Below, piece after piece: positions 60,571-64,000 of a DNA stretch of 64,000 bases (the stretch's first letter is position 1; each line of letters begins with the position of its first letter). A program made the position numbers and the translations under genes. The stretch lies in NCBI RefSeq assembly GCF_039537585.1, contig NZ_BAABAU010000004.1:466522-530521 (forward strand), read 5' to 3'. The notes beneath the pieces are model-generated. The model was not told the origin of the DNA and searched no databases. It was given only the letters and a program-made list of their open reading frames with translations. Origin of the DNA: Frondihabitans peucedani (lineage in GTDB: Bacteria; Actinomycetota; Actinomycetes; Actinomycetales; Microbacteriaceae).

Positions 60571-60963
60571 ATGTCCGAGAAGTCTTTCGAAACCGTGCGG
60601 AGCTACTACGCCGCCTACCGCGCCGGCTCGGCCGACCAGGTCACGGCTGCTCTGAGCGAGGTCGTCGACGACGGCTTCGTGCTCGAGAGCCCCCTCGTCG
60701 AGGCGCGCCTCGGCGGCCCGGCGACCGGCAGCGCCGCCCTCTCGATGGCCGCTGCCGTCGCGCCGCTCCTCGGCAACGCCGACATCGAGGCCCTCTACGC
60801 CCGGGAGACCGGCGACGGCGTGGTCGCGCTGATCCACTTCCCCACTCCGGCCGGGCCGGTCACGCAGTCCGAGCACTTCGACCTCGATCCTGCGAGCGGC
60901 AGGATCACGCGGCTCCGCTCGTACTACGACCCGCGGGCGCTGCTGGGCCTGTCGCGGGGCTGA
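60571..60963 (+). CDS. SnoaL/NTF2-like protein
   Basis: 130 aa. NTF2-like barrel: SYYAAYRAGSADQVTAALSEVVDDGFVLESPL, and RLRSYYDPRALLGL at the end. GGAG before ATG. Stands alone between the YdeI-like gene and the MFS gene. Substrate unknown. Confidence 0.85.
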   Translation: MSEKSFETVRSYYAAYRAGSADQVTAALSEVVDDGFVLESPLVEARLGGPATGSAALSMAAAVAPLLGNADIEALYARETGDGVVALIHFPTPAGPVTQSEHFDLDPASGRITRLRSYYDPRALLGLSRG

Positions 60964-61046
60964 GGCTCGGGGCTGAGGGCGCGGCGGTAGCCGGCGCGGC
61001 GTCGAGTTCTCGCCGCCAGCGACCACCGCCGCCCTAGACTCGGCGG

Positions 61047-62267
61047 GTGCTCGAGTCCCGCCGCCTGCCGCTCTGGGCGGGCCGCACGACGGCTCTGCTG
61101 GGCATCGTCCTCGTCGCCTTCAGCCTCCGGCAGGCGGTGGCCGCCCTCTCGCCCATCGTGGGCGACGTCCAGGCCGACATCCCTCTCAGCGGCATCGACA
61201 TCGGCCTGCTCGGGACCCTGCCGCCGATCCTGTTCGCAATCTCCGGACTCCTCGCGCCCCGGGCCGCCCGCCTGACCGGACTCGACGGCGGGATGCTCCT
61301 CGCCCTGGTGCTCATCACGGCCGGCCACCTCGTCCGCGCGTCGGCTCCGGGGTTCGGCGTCCTGCTCGCTGGCAGCGTCGTCTCGTTCGCCGGCACAGGG
61401 ATCGGCAACGTCCTCCTGCCGTCGCTCGTCCGCCGGTACTTCCCCGACCGGGTCGCACTCCTGACCGCCGTCTACGCGTGCATCGTCGGCGTCAGCACCG
61501 CCGTCCCGGCTGCGCTCGCAGCACCCGCGGCCGAGCGGTTCGGCTGGCGGGTCTCCCTCGGCCTCTGGTCGGCGACCTCGATCGTCGCGCTGATCCCGTG
61601 GCTCGTCCTGCTCGTGCGGACCCGGCGGCAGCCCGACCCGGGCACCGTCGCCGGCGCCTCGCCCGCTGCCTCCGCGATCTCGCGGGTGTGGCGGTCACGG
61701 ACGGCCGTGTCGATCGCGATCCTGTTCTCGGCCAGCGTCGTCTGCACCTACGCCGGGTTCGCCTGGCTGCCGCAGATCCTGATCGACCGCGCAGGATCGA
61801 CACCCACCGCCGCCGGGCTCCTGCTCGCCCTGACCGGCCTGGTCAGCGTGCCGATGGCACTCGTCGCGCCCCTGCTCGTCGCGCGGCTCCGGAGCGTGGG
61901 CTGGCTGATCGCGGCCGGGGTGGCGAGCTTCGCCGTGGGATACCTCGGCCTGCTGCTGGCGCCGACGACGCTCACCGCGGTGTGGGTCGTGTTCGTCGGG
62001 TGCGGGTCGATCCTGTTCCCGGTCTGTCTCGTGCTCATCAACACGCGCACCCGCACGCACGGCGGCACGGTCGCGCTCAGCGGCTTCGCGCAGGGCGTCG
62101 CCTACGCGCTCGGGGCGCTCGGGCCCCTCCTCGTCGGGGTGCTGCACGACGTCAGCGGCGGGTGGACGGTGCCGCTGCTCCTGCTGCTCGGGGTGGCGCT
62201 CGTGGCGCTCGTCCCGGCGGTCACTCTCGCCCGGCCGACGCACGTGGAGGACGAGCTGCTTCGCTAG
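61047..62267 (+). CDS. CynX/NimT-family MFS transporter
   Basis: 406 aa, GTG start. Twelve helices. The family opening is VLVAFSLRQAVAALSPIVGDVQAD (LR.avaalspv), with PRAARLTGLDGGMLL as motif A and GIGNVLLPSLVRRYFPDR. Related to cyanate and 2-nitroimidazole transporters; substrate unknown. Ends at a long inverted repeat shared with the convergent TetR gene. Confidence 0.9.
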   Translation: MLESRRLPLWAGRTTALLGIVLVAFSLRQAVAALSPIVGDVQADIPLSGIDIGLLGTLPPILFAISGLLAPRAARLTGLDGGMLLALVLITAGHLVRASAPGFGVLLAGSVVSFAGTGIGNVLLPSLVRRYFPDRVALLTAVYACIVGVSTAVPAALAAPAAERFGWRVSLGLWSATSIVALIPWLVLLVRTRRQPDPGTVAGASPAASAISRVWRSRTAVSIAILFSASVVCTYAGFAWLPQILIDRAGSTPTAAGLLLALTGLVSVPMALVAPLLVARLRSVGWLIAAGVASFAVGYLGLLLAPTTLTAVWVVFVGCGSILFPVCLVLINTRTRTHGGTVALSGFAQGVAYALGALGPLLVGVLHDVSGGWTVPLLLLLGVALVALVPAVTLARPTHVEDELLR

Positions 62268-62336
62268 TGCAGGAGATTCTGCGGCGGGCCCCTCCCGATC
62301 CGCATGAATCGGGCGAGCTGCGAAGAATCTCATGCA
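62268..62336. terminator. Nested inverted repeat between convergent genes
   Basis: Outer arms TGCAGGAGATTCT (62268-62280) and AGAATCTCATGCA (62324-62336) pair with one mismatch. Inside is CCCGAT-N8-ATCGGG. Starts on the base after the MFS stop codon. Serves either strand as a terminator. Confidence 0.7.
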
Positions 62337-62378
62337 TCAGCGCGCGGGCTGGCCGCAAGCGATGCCCGTGAACAGCCC

Positions 62379-62951
62379 TCAGCCCGCGTCGACCCAGTGC
62401 TCGAGCGCGACGGTGAAGCCGGCGACGAGCCGGGCGAAGCTCCGGTCGACGTCGGCGGCGAGGGCGAAGCCCCCGGCGCTCTCGAGCGAGATGAAGCCGT
62501 GCAGCGTGGAGCGGAAGGCCCGGATCGCGTCGATCGAGTCGTCGCCCTCCAGCCGGTAGGCGACCAGGACGTCGCCGATCACCCGGATGCTCGCGAGCGA
62601 CACCTCAGCGATCTCGGCGTCGCCCTCGGCCGGCATCGCGTTCGACGCCTCGTAGAGGGCGGGGTGGGCGCGAGCCCAGGTGCGGTAGGCGTGCGACATG
62701 GCGGCGATCGCGTCGGCACCGGAGCGTCCGACGGTCGAGCGGGCGAGCACGTCGCCGAGCTCGACCTTCGCTCGCAGCGAGATGGTGCGGTGGAGGTCGG
62801 CGAGCGAGTCGATGTGCTTGTAGAGCGAGGGCTGGCGGACGCCGAGCCGCGCGGCGAGGGCGGCCAGGGTGAGCTGCGAGAGCCCGACCTCGTCGGCCAG
62901 CGCGGCCGCCTCCTCGGCGACCCGGTCGCGGTTGAGTCCTGCTCTAGGCAC
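62379..62951 (-). CDS. TetR-family regulator (WHG-type C-terminus)
   Basis: 190 aa, GTG start overlapping the hydrolase stop by 8 nt. HTH at about 8-55 (RVAEEAAALADEVGLSQLTLAALAARLGVRQPSLYKHIDSL). The TetR_C_33-like end is LEHWVDAG. Co-transcribed with the hydrolase and probably represses it through the palindrome at 63801. Confidence 0.9.
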   Translation of the reverse strand: MPRAGLNRDRVAEEAAALADEVGLSQLTLAALAARLGVRQPSLYKHIDSLADLHRTISLRAKVELGDVLARSTVGRSGADAIAAMSHAYRTWARAHPALYEASNAMPAEGDAEIAEVSLASIRVIGDVLVAYRLEGDDSIDAIRAFRSTLHGFISLESAGGFALAADVDRSFARLVAGFTVALEHWVDAG

Positions 62952-63780
62952 GGTTCGAGAGCCTATCGAGGAAAGCGAGGACGGCGGGCGTCGTGATCTC
63001 GGGCCGCTGCGAGTGGGGGTAGTGGCCCGCCTCGGGCACCAGGACGACCTCGCCGTGCAGGGTCTCGCCGATCCAGCGGGCCTCGCCGGCAGGGTCTTTG
63101 AAGTCGGGGTCGCGCTCCCCCATGACGACCAGCACGGGCGCCGTCACCTGGGCGAGCCTCGCCTCGGCCGGGTCGTGGTCAGTCTGCCTGGCCGTCTTCG
63201 AGAAGGCCTTCCCGTAGGCAGGACGACGGAGACTCGCGACGACCGACGACCGGTACGCCTCGAAGTCGGCCGGCTTCGTGCCGGCGTAGAGGGTCGGCAT
63301 GTAGCTCTTCCAGGCCGTGGCGACCCAGAGCGGCGACATCATGGCCCGGAAGACGGCGAGCATGACGCCGCTGGACTTCGGGTTGCGCACGAACGGGCCC
63401 ACGAGCACGAGTCCGTCGACGCGGGCCGGGGTGTCGGCGGCGATGATGGCGGCCGCGCCGGCGGCGAGCGAGTTGCCGACGACGACCGCCGAGCCGCCGA
63501 GCGCGTCGATGAGAGCGCCGACGTCACCCGCCGTCTCGACGTCGCCGTACGAGGAGAACGTGGTGTCGCTGTCGCCGTGGCCGCGCAGGTCGGTGCTGGC
63601 GACGGTGTAGCCGGCCTCGACGAGGGCCGGGGCCAGGAAGCGGTACGACGACCGGAGGTCGGCCATGCCGGGGACCAGGACGACGAGGGGGCCGGAGCCC
63701 TGGACATCGTACGCGACGCGCCCTTCGGGGCGGTCGAGGTAGCGGGTGGTTCCTGTGGGTGAGACGCTGTCTGAGGTCAT
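62944..63780 (-). CDS. Alpha/beta hydrolase
   Basis: 278 aa. VLVPGMADLRSSYRFLAPAL, DLRGHGDSD, nucleophile GNSLAAGAAAIIA (Ser), acid Asp in GERDPDF and His in EAGHYPH. Layout of haloperoxidase/esterase-like enzymes. ATG 63780. The -35 TTGACA lies inside the operator palindrome, and the predicted start of transcription is next to the ATG, so the message may be leaderless. Confidence 0.9.
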   Translation of the reverse strand: MTSDSVSPTGTTRYLDRPEGRVAYDVQGSGPLVVLVPGMADLRSSYRFLAPALVEAGYTVASTDLRGHGDSDTTFSSYGDVETAGDVGALIDALGGSAVVVGNSLAAGAAAIIAADTPARVDGLVLVGPFVRNPKSSGVMLAVFRAMMSPLWVATAWKSYMPTLYAGTKPADFEAYRSSVVASLRRPAYGKAFSKTARQTDHDPAEARLAQVTAPVLVVMGERDPDFKDPAGEARWIGETLHGEVVLVPEAGHYPHSQRPEITTPAVLAFLDRLSNRA

Positions 63781-63800
63781 GTGGCTATCTTGCTTTCCCT

Positions 63801-63823
63801 TTTGGCTATTGTCAATAGCCAAA
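63801..63823. promoter_or_regulatory. 23-bp perfect operator palindrome with -35 inside
   Basis: TTTGGCTATTG-T-CAATAGCCAAA is an 11-1-11 palindrome. On the minus strand it contains TTGACA, followed after 17 bases by CAAGAT. A GGCTATCTTG half-site is repeated at 63783-63792. A protein bound here would block the hydrolase-TetR promoter. Confidence 0.8.
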
Positions 63824-63849
63824 GTAGGAATGAGTCGGCGCAGCGAAAA

Positions 63850-63880
63850 GCCCGCCATGCTCCGCAGAGACGTGGCGGGC
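63850..63880 (-). terminator. Intrinsic terminator (minus strand)
   Basis: GCCCGCCA (63850-63857) pairs with TGGCGGGC (63873-63880). On the minus strand the stem is followed by TTTT. It lies two bases past the stop of the cut gene at the right edge. Confidence 0.7.
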
Positions 63881-63881
63881 C

Positions 63882-64000
63882 CTATCGGGTCGTCCGGAGC
63901 GTCCATTCTCCGGACTCGTCTCCCGCCGCCCGGAGGCGTCGCGAGACTTCGGATCGCGCCGTGCTGGAGGCGCGAAGTCGGAGAACGAGAACGAGCCCGC
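63882..64000 (-). CDS. C-terminal end of a gene cut by the window edge
   Basis: Open frame from the right edge to TAG at 63882-63884, 39 codons (ends GDESGEWTLRTTR). The immediately following terminator supports a real gene end. Too short to identify. Confidence 0.45.
   Translation of the reverse strand, partial: GLVLVLRLRASSTARSEVSRRLRAAGDESGEWTLRTTR

Overview
The window is very G+C-rich (about 70% by eye), densely packed, and reads as chromosome of an actinobacterium, most likely a Microbacteriaceae member. GTG starts and 4-nt GTGA/ATGA overlaps are common, and there are many TetR regulators. A DUF3494 ice-binding-type surface protein and two BLUF blue-light receptors suggest a cold- and light-exposed (soil, leaf or ice surface) lifestyle. 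The genus is an inference. I see no rRNA, tRNA, transposase, integrase or CRISPR array.

Layout. 1-6156: a cut methyltransferase, a MetV/MetF-type folate protein, and a purine-ring (allantoin) catabolic cluster: allantoinase facing the overlapping operon PucG-type aminotransferase, allantoate amidohydrolase, RpiR regulator. 6157-9667: a nucleotide-sugar-type epimerase bracketed by a 67-bp direct repeat, then small membrane and regulatory proteins. 9600-17269: a TetR/epoxide hydrolase pair with three TGCACA operators, an ECF sigma factor with a membrane partner, an acetamidase/AtzH-amidase operon, and an AI-2E-family exporter. 17270-24275: DUF1992 protein, VOC protein, a 107-bp tandem repeat, the alkylation-repair operon Ada-AlkA fusion plus Ogt, hydrolases and a PuuD-like GATase. 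24227-29526: a BLUF-AraC operon, a metallo-beta-lactamase-fold enzyme, a secreted repeat protein and a two-component system. 29543-39385: MarR/FAD monooxygenase, an orphan sensor kinase, SDR and Gfo/Idh enzymes, an XRE regulator, and a TetR/MFS efflux unit.

39587-41182 holds a lipoprotein and a lower-G+C Abi_2/HEPN (AbiD/AbiF-like) gene preceded by a structured non-coding RNA candidate; this is the likeliest phage-defence or toxin-antitoxin locus. 41223-44249: the cell-wall ice-binding-type protein with a long 5' leader, an FNT-family channel and a VOC protein. 44369-46544: two coupled micro-ORFs behind a promoter, operator and twin-hairpin leader, then a Ser/Thr kinase with a C-terminal GAF region. 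46593-52659: VOC/SDR, a condensation-fold acyltransferase, a Rieske-DUF2231 protein, a second BLUF gene with a small acidic partner, and Hsp20. 52678-64000: four TetR circuits, each with visible palindromic operators or a close partner, controlling NmrA-like, SDR, zinc-free alcohol-dehydrogenase-like and hydrolase genes, plus a CynX-type MFS transporter and a cut gene at the right edge.

The most striking global signal is the heptamer CAGGATC (reverse GATCCTG). It occurs roughly every 500-700 bases on both strands, in all reading frames and in intergenic DNA, far above chance for this composition. It looks like an iterated genome-architecture or uptake word.
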